Source: Amylostereum areolatum (Eukaryota; Basidiomycota; Agaricomycetes; Russulales; Stereaceae). From it: a stretch of 64,000 bases of DNA. The position numbers and the translations under genes were made by a program. Shown one piece after another: positions 45,095 through 56,802 of the stretch (position 1 is the first letter of the stretch; each line of letters begins with the position of its first letter). The notes below the pieces were generated by a model, which was not told the DNA's origin, searched no databases, and saw only the letters and a list, made by a program, of their open reading frames with translations. Location of the stretch: assembly GCA_012932865.1 (NCBI GenBank), contig SAXG01000022.1, forward strand, positions 558,001 to 622,000, written 5' to 3'.

Positions 45095-46411
45095 ATTTGC
45101 GTTGGATTATCATACACCGTATAAAGTACTGTAAGTAGACTGCCGTGTTATCGTGGATTTATATGGGTAACGAGAGCCCCGAGCTGGCCCCGAGTCGGTG
45201 GTGGAGCAAGCTTGCTTATACCTGAACTTTCCCGCAAAATTGCTTGTCCTGGAGGGCTGGAGCGCCATGTAGCATGCCGTTGATGTGTTCTGACTTCAAT
45301 GTTCCGAAATCTTCGTTTCCCCCTCCTTACGCACGCATCCTCTTACCTTCCTCACGCCACTCATCAACCACTCATCACTGCTGCAGTTCGAGATCTCACT
45401 TTCTGTGCATCTCTTTCTGCCCCTCTTCCTCGCAGGCCACAACAAATTTTCCAGACTTCGTGTGTGTGCCCCCAAAACGACACCTCGACGAATCATTTCT
45501 TCGTAGGCTGGCTTTGACTTACGCCCCCAAGCATCTTCAGCTAATATTTTAGATAGATCGACCTCCTTGCCACTCCGACTCGACAGACTTCGATATTTTC
45601 AAGGGCAGGATATTCAGATATAGTCCATTTCACGACGGCAGACACGCCCTGCGACGCATACTAAAGGTCCTCGTTCCCACCCCACGCCCCCGTTCAACCT
45701 AGTCATAACGACCCTAGGAGACAAGCTTGTTCTGCAACAACGCAGGTCACTACTACCGTCTCCTGTAATATGCTCCGGCGGGCTCTGGGGGATCGACGAG
45801 GACTCGCGTTTGCCACGCTTGTTGAACCGTGCGAGCCTACATTTGGCCTTTCTTGTCGTTCCTATTGACGAGCACGAAACCAAGACCTTCCCTTTCTTTG
45901 AAATGTCCCGCCAAAGCGATATGGTCCCCCATCCCGCCGCTTCGCAATGCGGCCCTCGTGTCTAATCGAACTCAAGGCAGAATACCAGCGCCTGAAGAGT
46001 ACGATGGGACCTATGCGAAGCAACGTCTTGTCGGTTGCTTGTTGGAGCCCTCCCTCCGTCAAGATATCGATATCGGCCAAGCGGCGTCGATCTGTCTCAT
46101 CCATTCAGAAGAAGGGCCTTTGGATCGAACGATGCTGTTCTATTATTACAGAGCTTCGCGGATCCCCACTCGAATGTATCAAAGGCATAGCAAAACTGGG
46201 AACAATGAAAGGCGAGACGACGTTGTCACGTGTGGCACGGAGGTCTGCCCTCATCTAGTATTTACTGCTGTAATCGAACAGGGAAGGCGAATTGTTGCGT
46301 GGACTGCACAGGTCGCACCGGTATGGCGAAGTGGAAGTCCTCTTCACCAGGGCGCACCAGCGTCCAGAGCGAGCCTTCCGGAACACTGAACCTCTCTTTG
46401 TCCGCAGAAAA
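45095..46411. other. Intergenic or unassigned
   Basis: 1.3 kb with a plus-strand frame of 186 codons (45829-46389) and an overlapping one (45947-46258). Neither shows a known motif, and splice sites do not settle a model. Left unannotated. Confidence 0.35.
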
Positions 46412-47013
46412 TTAAGCCACCCTCATTGACTGCTCCCATGAAGTCAAAGATCCTTGGAACGTGAAAGTGCCAGGTCGAGGGACGCGACGAACTGCATATC
46501 CCGCCGGCTTCCTCACGGCAGTCTCTGCGGCTGTATCGAAGAAATCGAGGCAGTATTGACCATACTGCCCCATGCCACCCTCCCAGGTACGGATCGAGAT
46601 AGAAGAGCCGGGTATTTTGTATATCTGTACATCGTCATCCCCGGGCTTGGGCTTCGCCTAGCAGATCGTTCAGCACGAAAACAAAGAACGAAAACTACAT
46701 TCACATACCCCAAGTATGGGTATCTTCCCACCGCATCTGGCCATTCTGTCGTTGAGACGTCGATTATACTGGTCGATGTAAGCGGGGAGGGAATCCTCTG
46801 TGGCATCCTTGAGACGGAATTACGAGCGGAGTCTCTCGTCGCTCGGAGGCTTGTACTTCGGATCGATCGAGGCCATGTATTCTTCAAGGCGGTTCCGATA
46901 ACGGCGGGGCAGCTTTATCGACTGTCTGAAGTAATAAAAACAGTCAGGAAGTATGGTTAAAGAGGTTGAACGGATATGGGCACCTTAGAATCTGGATTCG
47001 ACGTGAGAGACAT
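46412..47013 (-). pseudogene. Small hypothetical protein with one in-frame stop
   Basis: ATG at 47013 (MSLTSNPDSK). Exon 1 is 47013-46984, exon 2 is 46921-46709 and exon 3 is 46657-46412, with all phases consistent for 162 codons. Reading: SIKLPRRYRNRLEEYMASID, KPPSDERLRS, then a TAA at 46822-46820, then FRLKDATEDSLPAYIDQYNR, RMARCGGKIPILG, and exon 3 KPKPGDDDVQIYKIPGSS, GQYGQYCLDFFDTAAETAV, ending EQSMRVA. The frame on both sides of the TAA looks clearly coding. A 55-bp intron spanning the stop would break the frame of exon 3. I do not recognise the family. It is a nonsense-mutated gene, a base error, or an undetected splice form. Confidence 0.55.
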
Positions 47014-47226
47014 GTTGGATATGGTGGATGGGGGAACGTTATGAATATCTGAACTTGCATTGATGAATGATCACGTGATCGCGTTTCCCGCGACACCGCA
47101 CGCGCCACAGGCCACCCTTTTGTCTCAGTCTGGCCCCGGCCTAATGACAAAGTAGAAAAGCATGGCGAAGGGGTATACTTAGTACAAACATGACTATGGG
47201 TACAAAGGCTGTATACATATGGAATC

Positions 47227-50226
47227 TCAATCCGTAGGAATAACCGCAAAACCCATCCACAAACCCGAAGGCATCAGCCTTGGAATCAACTCATGTGTTT
47301 GCTCCGGCGCGACTTGTGGATCGTACTCGACCGATCGACGACCGCCGACCGCAAGCCCTTGATCATCTGCACAATCTCGTCTACAGCTTGAATCAGTACC
47401 CGTCCCTTCATGACTAGCGCAGGGAGCAAAATACGTACTGGCAAGCTTTGGGCTCTCTGCCTCGAACTCGTACCGCTTGTTCCCGCCGTCGCGGGAGACG
47501 CGGTGGACGACGAACCTGAACGCAGAGGAGGATTTGTGGGTCTGCTGGCAGCTAACTACGCTCTTGATGTGGTACGACGACGTCCTACCACTCTCGAACA
47601 CAGCCTTAGCCTTGTTCGAAGGCATGATCTACCCGAGTGTGAGTTGTATAGCCACCTGGATCCGGAGGAACAACGTACATGGACGTAAGCGCCGTCGATG
47701 GCGAGTACCCTTTCATGACGGCCGACGAGCATAGGCATCTTCCTGTACACAGTGTATTTCTTGTAGGCTGCTGTGTAATCCACGGCGGTGGAGCTGGCAT
47801 TGTTTTCCTGGACATCCGCCTTGCTTCCAAAGATCGAGGCTAAGAATAACCAGTGTGATTAGACGACACATAGAGGGTGACATGTACACGCACCATTGGG
47901 ATCTGATGACGTTCCGGCCGCTTTGCTGACGTCCACTAGATTGGGTAGCATCGCGACTTTGACGAGCATGAGTTCTGATTTTCCCTGTAGACTGGCCACC
48001 GTTCGATCAAGGGGTATGAGGATACTCATATCGCCTAATAGTAGCGCGTATTCCTTGGCGTTCAAGCGTCTTTTCCGACACACGAGCTCTAATGCCTCCT
48101 GCATGTACATTGTAGCAGTGCTGTATTTTATGGTCATAATCAATAACACCAGGCTGAAGAAGTGGCACTTACACCGGTATCGTGGTCGAGATGTGGATGG
48201 CATCTAATGCTTCTTGTATCCGAACTCGGAGGAACATCGGTGGTCCGAAAGCTTGAAGATGGACCAAACGACGAAGAGAAGAAAGAGTTGCCTGGAAGTA
48301 TCGACGATACGGCAAGGCTAGTCCCTGGGCCACCAACGGGTGCCGTAGGAGGCACCACAAGGGAAGGCGGAGGCTCTGGCTTCTTGGTCTTGACGACTCT
48401 GGAGGGGCTTCGTTGAATTTTTGCACCCAAAATCTTATTCTGTTGAACTGCGACCGTCCACTTAGCATTGTTCTAAGAGTAAGTAGCGTGAGCTGGCTCA
48501 CCTTGCGAGGGAGACGCCTCAAGAACAGCATAGGCGTCGAAGTTGAATTTCGATATTCGTCCAGTCCTATCAGGCGCTGTACAGTGAAAGGAAGGTTAAG
48601 AGACATGAATACACAGATGTCAACGAACTCACGAGGAAAGTCCTCGTCTACTTCCCCGTCATCCTCCGCAATTCGAAGCACCCAACCAACAGCCGAGAGC
48701 TTGTCCTCCGGTGCATTAGGATCCTCGTCTAACCGTGGTTCCCACTTCTCTTCCCAATACGACCATAATGCAAAACCAAGGACTTCCTCGACCGTTGCAT
48801 CCTTGCGTACGTTGAGCGACATGGGTTGACCGGGAGTGCGAGTATGAGGGAAGAATACTACGACTGTAGTCGAGGCGGACGCCGGAACACCGCGTCCGGA
48901 GATGGCAGAGTAGAGATCGGAGAAGGGGTTCGTCGTTGTGGAAGTAGCCAGCATATTGCTCAACGCCGATTTGGCAGGATGGTTGACAACGACTTTTTGT
49001 CGTGCGAATAAATCATCCAGGGGTTCTGTACTTTGAGCCTGTGAGGGTCTCCGAGGTTTGGTACTCGTTTTCTGACCATGCGGGGGCTCAGAAGGTTTGA
49101 CTGGTGATGGAGTGACCATCTCGAAGTACTGTTCGATGGAACGGCCGTTCAATTCAGACTCGGCAACAGACGGGTCGTCCAGATACCTGCCCTCCCTCAC
49201 GGGACTAAGTCGTGAGCGATTTCGAGCGCTACCGAAAGTAAGGGAGGAGCCGAAAGCGGAAGGTGTGGAAAGTGGACAGTCCTGAATTGCTGCCGCTTAG
49301 GAGAGAAAGACCTTCCGATGCGCTATCAGATGTTATGCCCATCATGTCGGTAGTTGCGAACTCTCTGTACAAAGCGATGAGTTTGGGAGTGAAGTACGAG
49401 GAAAAAGGATACGGACGGGTCGAACTCGTCCCCATCGCCATCTATCTCCAGACTGTCATCTGCATCGGCTACATCATCGAACTCGTCCTCATCATCTTCA
49501 GGCGTCGACGCCTCGTCAGAAGAGGACGATGACAAGCTAGGCATGGTAGTCTTTTCGGGGTCTTGAAAGACCTTGAGACTTGACCCGTTCCGCGCCATGA
49601 TACGCAAGCGCCTTCGAGCATCCATTTCCGCCGCGCCTTTGAACTTTGGTACGAATGGCGCAGGCTGGGCTTGGACGACAGGCTCCGGCAGGCGTACATC
49701 GTTCACAGAAGTATCCAATGGTGAGGCTTCCACGATATTGACTCCTGAGGGATCGGTTGTATCGCTAGCTGGGATGACCTGGGGGGAAGCGGGGGTGACA
49801 CTGCCGTGCTGTGACGCCCTTGATCTTCTCCGGATCGGTGCACGTCGGCCATTAACGCTCATACCCGCACCGACTCTCGAGGGGCCCATGATTGTTTGGG
49901 AATACTTGAGCCCTGTCGCCCCAGGGAAGCCGGAATGCCGTCGAGGACGTGAAGGTTCTTCCGTTTCGTCTTCAGACAGGGGAGGGCTGGAGGGAGCAGC
50001 CAGTTCTGGCCATCGGATCTAGGTCTGCAAGCGAAGTGGCGGCGATGTAAGGATTGGAGGCATAGGATTGGGAAGTAGGTGATGAGACGGGGTCCCATAT
50101 GGGTCTTCTAACGTTGCGGAGGTAGTTAAGGCGAAGACTGTGAATGAGGAAGCTAATGAAGAGGAGTAAGCAACCGCAAGCCAAGTATATAACGTCCACG
50201 CACTCTGGGTCACTCAGAAGCGACAT
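47227..50226 (-). CDS. Sin1/Avo1-like TORC2 subunit (CRIM, RBD and PH domains)
   Basis: ATG at 50226 (MSLLSDP). An N-terminal block follows a 51-bp intron (FLIHSLRLNYLRN). The disordered linker includes PPLSEDETEEPS and an acidic run (EDDEDEFDDVADADDSLEID). The CRIM domain is at ~48880-48600: DATVEEVLGFALWSYWEEKW and SAVGWVLRIAEDDGEVDEDF. A Ras-binding-like segment is at ~48130-47930 (EALELVCRKRRLNAKEYALL, ILIPLDRTVASLQGKSE). A PH domain lies at ~47790-47400: YTVYRKMPMLVGRHERVLAI, SYHIKSVVSCQQTHKSS and RYEFEAESPKL. The protein ends AVIPTD at 47227. Sin1/Avo1 holds the TORC2 kinase complex at the plasma membrane and presents its AGC-kinase substrates. Several one-base slips appear in the first ~150 bp after the first intron (see findings). 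Confidence 0.88.
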
Positions 50227-51100
50227 GGTTGGGGACCAGCCTGAGCCTTGGCTATGGCCGTCTGCAGGACTCGAGTTGTGTGTGAGACTTTGGAATCTTG
50301 CTTCCACTGCGTCAGGTCTCAGTTCCATCAGGATTCGAACGACACCAAGGCAAGAGAATTTCTCACCGTATGGACTACGATAAGATTCTTGCGAGGTGTT
50401 TCCGAAAAAGCGAGGACGATGCGACTCGGTGGTGGTCGATAGATTCGACAGTCGGTCTGAGAATCATGACAGAATCAGAGAAAGGCTTGCTGACGTCATT
50501 CGTTTGACCGTCAACTTGTCCGCTCGATTTGAGTCAAGTGGCCGGTCTGTGTCTGACCACAACTACGACGAACCATCGCCGGATATCGACATATATGTCC
50601 GTCGGTACATCATGCATCACTTCCAACAACCGTTGTTTTTCTCAAATATTACGCGGGTTTTCACGGATAACAGAAGACGGATGCTGCAGTCCTGCCCCAT
50701 GACTTTTCATAACACAAGGTCCCTCTGCGCGAATGTCCAATGACCCTGCTTCCTTCTCTCGAGGTACAAGGGATCCGATACTCTCCTGCTCTCCGCATCT
50801 TTTTTGCCTCGGTCCTTTTCTAGCTCAGCATCAAGTGACCGTCAAATTCGTTGAACCAGCGTTCACCGCGGCTCTCCACGCACGTTAACGGTCACAAGGA
50901 CTTTCCCTCCTTCAGTCGGCCCGTATTTTTATTCTCCTTCTCGGGAACATCGTCATGAGGCAACGCATGCCATACGATTCCTACGTGGCGAATGTCCCTT
51001 GCGTAACTGTGACACACTCTCTGTCCCCGCCACGGACCGTGGTCAGCTTTATAACAGTTTCCCCGGGTTCCACAAACGTCTCCGCTCGCCCTCAGACATC
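50227..51100. other. Intergenic between divergent genes
   Basis: Promoters of Sin1 (minus) and the GH51 gene (plus). A TATA-like CTTTATAAC lies at ~51047, ~50 bp before the 51101 ATG. No gene is recognised. Confidence 0.5.
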
Positions 51101-54100
51101 ATGGCGATATTCCCTTGGTTAACTTCTCTGCTCATCGCAGGTATCATACCTCAACTTGAAGCTGCTCAGACTACCGTCGCGGTGAACGGTACGCCAAGTC
51201 ATGATATACCGCCTACACTTTGTAGGTCTTCCTCGCCTTCTTCTTTGTATCTAGTTTTTGATCTTCGACTCCAGGGGGTTTGATGTATGAGGTACGTCGC
51301 AGTGGTCAATGCACTTCTTCCTACGCCCAACATTGGCGGCCGTTTGTAGGATATTAGTGTAAGTCCATTCTTTTGCATCTTCATCGGCACGCACTAAATG
51401 CGCGCCTTTTCAGCATGTAGGATTTGCGCCATCGTCGTAGCTTCATACCAAAACTGATGAGAACTCCACAGAGTGGTGACGGTGGTCTCTATGCCGAACG
51501 TGAGTTTTTGGGCGACTACACACCCAACACTATACCTGACGGGTTCGCCAGTCATCCAAAACCGCGCTTTCCAACAAGTGAATCCTGGTATGGTTTGCCC
51601 CAACTTTCGCCCTTTCGTTGCTAACATCTCTTGCAGGCACTAGCGCGGCATTGAATGCCTGGTCAGGAGTCGGGGGTGGCAGTATTGCCGTCATCGCAGA
51701 CTCGACCCCCCTCTCCTCGGCTCTCCCCAATGCCTTACAGTTGACGATCCCATCGGGAAGCTCTACTCAAGTAGGCGTCAGCAACTCGGGCTACTTTGGT
51801 AGGCGCCTTGTGAGCATGCGCTGCCTTGGTTATTGATTTGCTCGCCCAGGCATCAACGTGGTCAGCGGCGATGCATACAATGCTTCTTTCTTTTACCGTT
51901 TTGCGGGGACTGTGCCCTCTTCTGGTCTCACCGCCACCATATCCCTGGTTTCCTCCTCGGGAACTGTCTTCGCGAGCGAAACTACGACCTTATCTGCAAC
52001 ATCATCCTGGACGCAAGCTTCTGTCACGCTCACACCATCGCAGTCGTCTTCTGACATCAATAACGAATTCACTGTTACAGTGAATGGTGCCGACCTGGCT
52101 GGAGGGACAATCAATTTCGGGCTTTTCAGCCTCTTCCCACCAACTTTCAACAACCAGCCGAATGGGATGAGAGAAGACATTGCGCAGGTATGATCCGTGG
52201 ACTCTTTCGTGCTATATCTTCTCACCGACATCGCCGTCGCTAGGCTCTGCTTGACCTTGGTCCTTCGTTCTTCCGTTTCCCAGGTGGCAACAATCTCGTA
52301 CGTTCACATTCTTTGTAGCGCCATTATAACTTTGTTGACGTCGTCATTGTACATAGGAAGGTGAAACGGTCGCGACTCGATGGCAATGGAACAACACCGT
52401 TGGCCCTCTTGTCGACCGACCAGGTCGAGTTGGCGATTGGTCCTACGTTAACACGGAGTTCGTCTTTCGCCTTTTGATTGCGCATCCTTTCGGCTCTGAC
52501 GGGCCTCGTAGTGGTCTCGGCCTCTTCGAATACTTAGTATGGATCGAGAGTATGGGAATGCAAAGTATCATGGCCATTTGGGCTGGATACGCTCTCGGAG
52601 GTACCAGCGTTGCTGAGGACCAGCTTGGTCCATACATCGAAGAGGCCAGGCAGCAAGTAAGGGCTAGACCTTCTCGTGGCTTACTAGGGATTCACATCCG
52701 CGTGACATCTCCGTAGATTGAATTCGTAATCGGCGACATAAACACACCTGGAGGTAAGATCGCCTTGCATAAGTTGCTGTCGTTCCTTATATACTTTCAG
52801 GGGCCCAGCGTGCTGCTCTTGGTCACCCGGAACCGTTCGAATTGAACTTCGTGGAAGTAGGAAACGAGGTATGATCCTCGAGTTTACATCGCAGGACATG
52901 CTGATCCATTTGATCCATTGAATACAGGACTTCTTTGCTGCCGATTCGTGCGTATCCACGCTTAGACGCTCTGTTACCTTGATCAATCGAGCTGAACTTC
53001 ACTGTACAGATACACTTACCGATGGACAAACTTCGTCGACACTTTACAAGCTGATTACCCCAACATCCGTGTGTATACCCATTTTCGCCTACATACGCCC
53101 ATCTGACCTATTGTACGTAGGCTTCTTGGCGACCACGCAAACCACTGGCCCCACTCTCACTCCGGATCCTCAATCGTATGACGTTCACGTCTACCAAACG
53201 CCTCGTAAGTGCATGTGAATCGTGATTCATTCACTGGTCGACTGCTAACGTAACGTAGGCTGGTTTGCTGAGAATTCCTTCTATTATGACTCTTTCGCGG
53301 TACCCGCTGTTTCGTCTTTTGTCTTAACAAACTTACTCATGAAAATCTTCAGCGTAATGGCACCACCTATTTCGAGGTATACCACACTGTTGCAATATTA
53401 TACTTTGAAGTATTGATGATGTTGGTCCAGGGTGAATTTGCCGCGATCTCGACCAACTCCAGCGACCTCTTTGGCACGCCTGCGACTGGCCGTCTTGTTT
53501 TCCCAACCATGGAAGGTAAATGATTTAACTTGAGTCCATTCTTGTGCTAAATGTTGGTCAGCTTCGTCGGGGGAGGCCGCATTCATGACCGGGCTTGAGC
53601 GCAACAGCGACATCGTCTTCGCGGCCAGTTATGCCCCTCTGCTCGGCGTGAGTGGCTATATACTAGGCATGAAACAATCATGCTCACCTGAACTACCTGC
53701 AGCATGTCACACAAAACCAATGGGTATGTTCTCGCCCTACCACCTTCTCCCATTAACTCCTCCTGATCATTTCCCGCAGACCCCCAACTTGATTTCATTC
53801 GAGTCAGCATGCTCCTTCGTCGGCTCTTTCTTTCAGCACTAAGTGTCCTTTCATCTTAGTGCGGGCACTGTCATCAAGTCAACAAGTTACTACGTCCACC
53901 AGGCATGTTTATATCATACCTATCCTTGACCACATCGCTTAACCTTCCCCTAGCTTTTCAGTCTCAATCGCGGCGACTCTTACCTGCCCAGCACGCTTCC
54001 GTCCGCTTCGAGCACGCTATTTTGGTCCGTCACCAAGCAAAACTCTCCCCCTGCCTTCATCGTCAAAGTAAGTTGTTTCGTTCTCACCTACTTGGCATTC

Positions 54101-54344
54101 CCGAACCACGGTCTTGCAGATATCAAATACGGCTGCTGCGACTGCCGACCTCGTATTCCAACTTCCTTCCGTCGTAGCATCGAGTGGGACGGCGCAAATC
54201 CTGACGGGTACCCGGACGGCCAGCAACACAGCCGCCAATGCCAACGCTGTCACACCGGAGAAGAGCACGATTTCCACCTCGCAGAACTTGAGCTTCACCG
54301 CGCCCGGGTTTAGCGTGTCCGTCCTCACGGTTCCTTTCGCTTAA
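51101..54344 (+). CDS. Secreted GH51 alpha-L-arabinofuranosidase
   Basis: ATG at 51101 opens a signal peptide (MAIFPWLTSLLIAGIIPQLE, then AAQT). The coding sequence is cut by well over ten short introns and ends at 54344. The N-terminal carbohydrate-binding-like beta domain includes NAWSGVGGGSIAVIADSTPL and DAYNASFFYRFAG. The catalytic barrel has GPSFFRFPGGNNL, TRWQWNNTVGPLVDRPGR, GLGLFEYLVWIES and ELNFVEVGNED (acid/base Glu). A Glu in GTTYFEGEFAAIS is the likely nucleophile. The C-terminal beta-sandwich ends FTAPGFSVSVLTVPFA. GH51 enzymes strip alpha-L-arabinose from arabinoxylan and arabinan in plant cell walls, so this gene belongs to extracellular lignocellulose breakdown. No frame break was noticed, though not every junction was checked. 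Confidence 0.92.
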
Positions 54345-54926
54345 GGAACCCAATATATCCTGTTTCTTCATCACTGGAACTTTGGTCATTTTGAAGGCGG
54401 CGTATTGCTTGTCGTCGACGGTTAATCGAAAGGACACATAATTCTAGTACTGGTTGAAGCCACAGACTCTTTGTTTGATTTGCGACAACCGGAAACCGTC
54501 GCAGTATGCGCCCGTGATAAGGCCTTAAGGTTCCGGGTCAACGAGAACCTGTGGTGAAGGGGGGTTGTCAGAAAGTGCTAAAACTACTCGGATGACCGCT
54601 GTCACGTTGAGATCCTCTTCATGAGCAGAAAAGGTACTGTTTCACATGAACCAAAAACAGTGTACGGCACGTTTTTACTCTGAGAATCGTGTGCAGCAAG
54701 GCAGGAGGGGCTGCGACTAACGGATGCGTATACGTGCAAGTAACGAAGGATTCTGTGAGTACCAGTCTGGGTTAGGGTCCAATCTCCAGAAAAAGGGAAG
54801 GTCTCTCAACGGTCCCTAAGTCAAAGTCATTCGCACAAAACGTTTAGAAGACCGATCGATGAAACTGCATTGACCATTGAGATGGATCGTCCGATATCTC
54901 TTCGGGGTGATCGTGGTACAATAAGT
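54345..54926. other. Intergenic between convergent genes
   Basis: 3' flanks of GH51 and transaldolase; no feature recognised. Confidence 0.5.
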
Positions 54927-56252
54927 TTACAGTTGCGAGCGGATGAGCGCCTTCAGCTTGGCTTCCATATCGCCGAAGATTTTGAGGGCGTCGTCGAGTT
55001 TCCTACTCGTCTCTGCGTCGGCCGCGAGAGCGTCACGGAGCTGGGCACCTCCGTCTGCAAGGTAGTTTGTCTCAACGACATCTGTCAAATCCAGAATGAG
55101 CACATCCGTCATCGTTCCGAAGAGCGAGACTCACCGTTAGCCGCCGGGGTAGATAGGAGCAATGGCTCTGGAAGAGCAGCTTCGGGCAGAGCGGCCAGGC
55201 TGTCGAGGATCGTTCCGGAGAGGGTAAGGTGATCAGGCTGCAGAGTTATAAGCCCAATGACCTGCGGTTAAATGAAGTCAGCGTATACATCATCACGATG
55301 CCCTCGGAGAAGTGCACCTCCTCAGTTGTGACGATACTATCACTCTTATCAATATAGGGACGGAGATGAAAGAGGGTTGTTATCACCTGGCGGGGATAAC
55401 GAGCGTCTTCGCACCGATAGCCCTGTACGTGGAGACGATGTCCAGGATAGGCTTGGACATCGGATGCTCTTTCGCAGTGTTGTCGTACTTTTTCCAGATC
55501 TCGGGTTCGAAATGGACGCGAAGTTCTGGAAAATGAGATTGAACATTCGTGGTGGGGGTAACAAATCTGGAAACGATAACTACCGTTGAAGTACGGCGCG
55601 ATGTAAAGGCAGCCGGCTTGGTGGGCGGCGAGGGCTTGCGGGATGGAGAAGAGACATGTCGACAGGGTGCGGATGCCGATCTTCTCGAGGTACTGGCAAG
55701 CGACAACAGACTCGGCGGTCGCGGGGATTTTGATGCAGACACGTTCCCTGCCAGACGCATGCGTTATACGAGGACTTGATTTCAGAGATCATGGAAACTT
55801 ACTTGGGGATCCCATTGGCCTCAAAAACAGAAACAAGTTCCTTGGCGTGCGCGATGGTCTTTTCGGTGTCAAATGCAGTGGACGGAGAGGTTTGGGCGTG
55901 GCAGCGACCAGTAAGGTAAGGATAGATAGCCTTTGCAAGTAGCACCGTCTGTAATAATAGGATGCGGTTCAACCGACGTGTCGACGACGAAGAGAGGGTA
56001 ACAAACGAAAACATCGACGGCGTGGTCGACGATTTGATCCTGACTTTCGAACTTGGTTTTTGCCGCGGTGATTGCCTTCTGCAAGGTGTCGGTCTGCTCA
56101 GGACGGATGGACTGCCCATAAACGATGGCTTGATTGGAGGTCATGTCGCAGAACGTAGGGGCTGTGGTTGAGGAATGCCTTGCGGCGACATCCGGGTCCA
56201 TGCAGTCGATGTCGACGACGACGCGGGCACGAACAGAGTTGGCGAGCGACAT
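54927..56252 (-). CDS. Transaldolase
   Basis: ATG at 56252 (MSLANSVRARVVVDID). Blocks in order: DIDCMDPDVAARHSS, FCDMTSNQAIVYGQS, GRCHAQTSPSTAFDT, ERVCIKIPATAESVVACQYL (Schiff-base Lys in IKIPAT), ELRVHFEPEIWKKYDN, EHPMSKPILDIVSTYRAIGA, KTLVIPA, and a helical C-terminus ALKIFGDMEAKLKALIRSQL ending at 54927. The family moves a three-carbon dihydroxyacetone unit between sugar phosphates in the non-oxidative pentose-phosphate pathway, in the cytosol. The MTSNQAIVYG region and the HPMSxxI block fit a fungal transaldolase-like subclass rather than the classical TAL1. About eight exons; not all edges were fixed. It is divergent from the 56803 gene across a 550-bp promoter region. Confidence 0.87.
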
Positions 56253-56802
56253 TGTGCAGAAAGGCTGGTGGGGGAGATGTAAAATGTGGGGGTGGGGGCG
56301 GGGAAAGGGGGGGATCTTAAGGTATCTATACAACTGCAACTGGTGAAGGTTATGCCGTCACGACCTGAAATCGCATCAAACTTCATTATGGGGATATACA
56401 GGGAGCAGTGGGCCGCGTCGCCGATGCAGAGAACCCCGGAGCTGAGTGGGCTGGGTGCGGGACGCGCTCTACGCGGTGACTGATTGGTGATAAGTATGAT
56501 CAGATGACGATAGCCACGTTTCAGGCAATGAGGCAGACTGGAGGTTTTCGCGCGTCAGGCGAAGGAGAGTCCCGGTAAATCAGAGTGTTTCGTTCACGAA
56601 TATCAGAGGATGAGCGAGAGGGAACGCCAGCGACGGTGCGTGCGGAGGGAACAAAAGAAAATGGATATAATTGAATGAATTGGCGACGCGTCGTAATCAC
56701 GTGATCGCATTGTGGGAGGCATGGTTGGAATTGCCGGGAGCGTGTTGGCCTCGTTCTTGTCCTCGTTGTGCTCGCCATTGTCCCTCTCTTTTTTGATTAT
56801 CA
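56253..56802. promoter_or_regulatory. Divergent promoter region, transaldolase / large gene
   Basis: 550 bp between two divergent start codons. It holds purine-rich stretches (GGTGGGGGCGGGGAAAGG near 56290) and TATAATTG near 56665. No feature can be assigned firmly. Confidence 0.4.

Noticed and set aside
46801..46860. A hAT-like transposase relic suggested by SDERLRS-type sequence
   Set aside because: Spliced exons continue into a small acidic protein with no transposase motif; the resemblance is too short.
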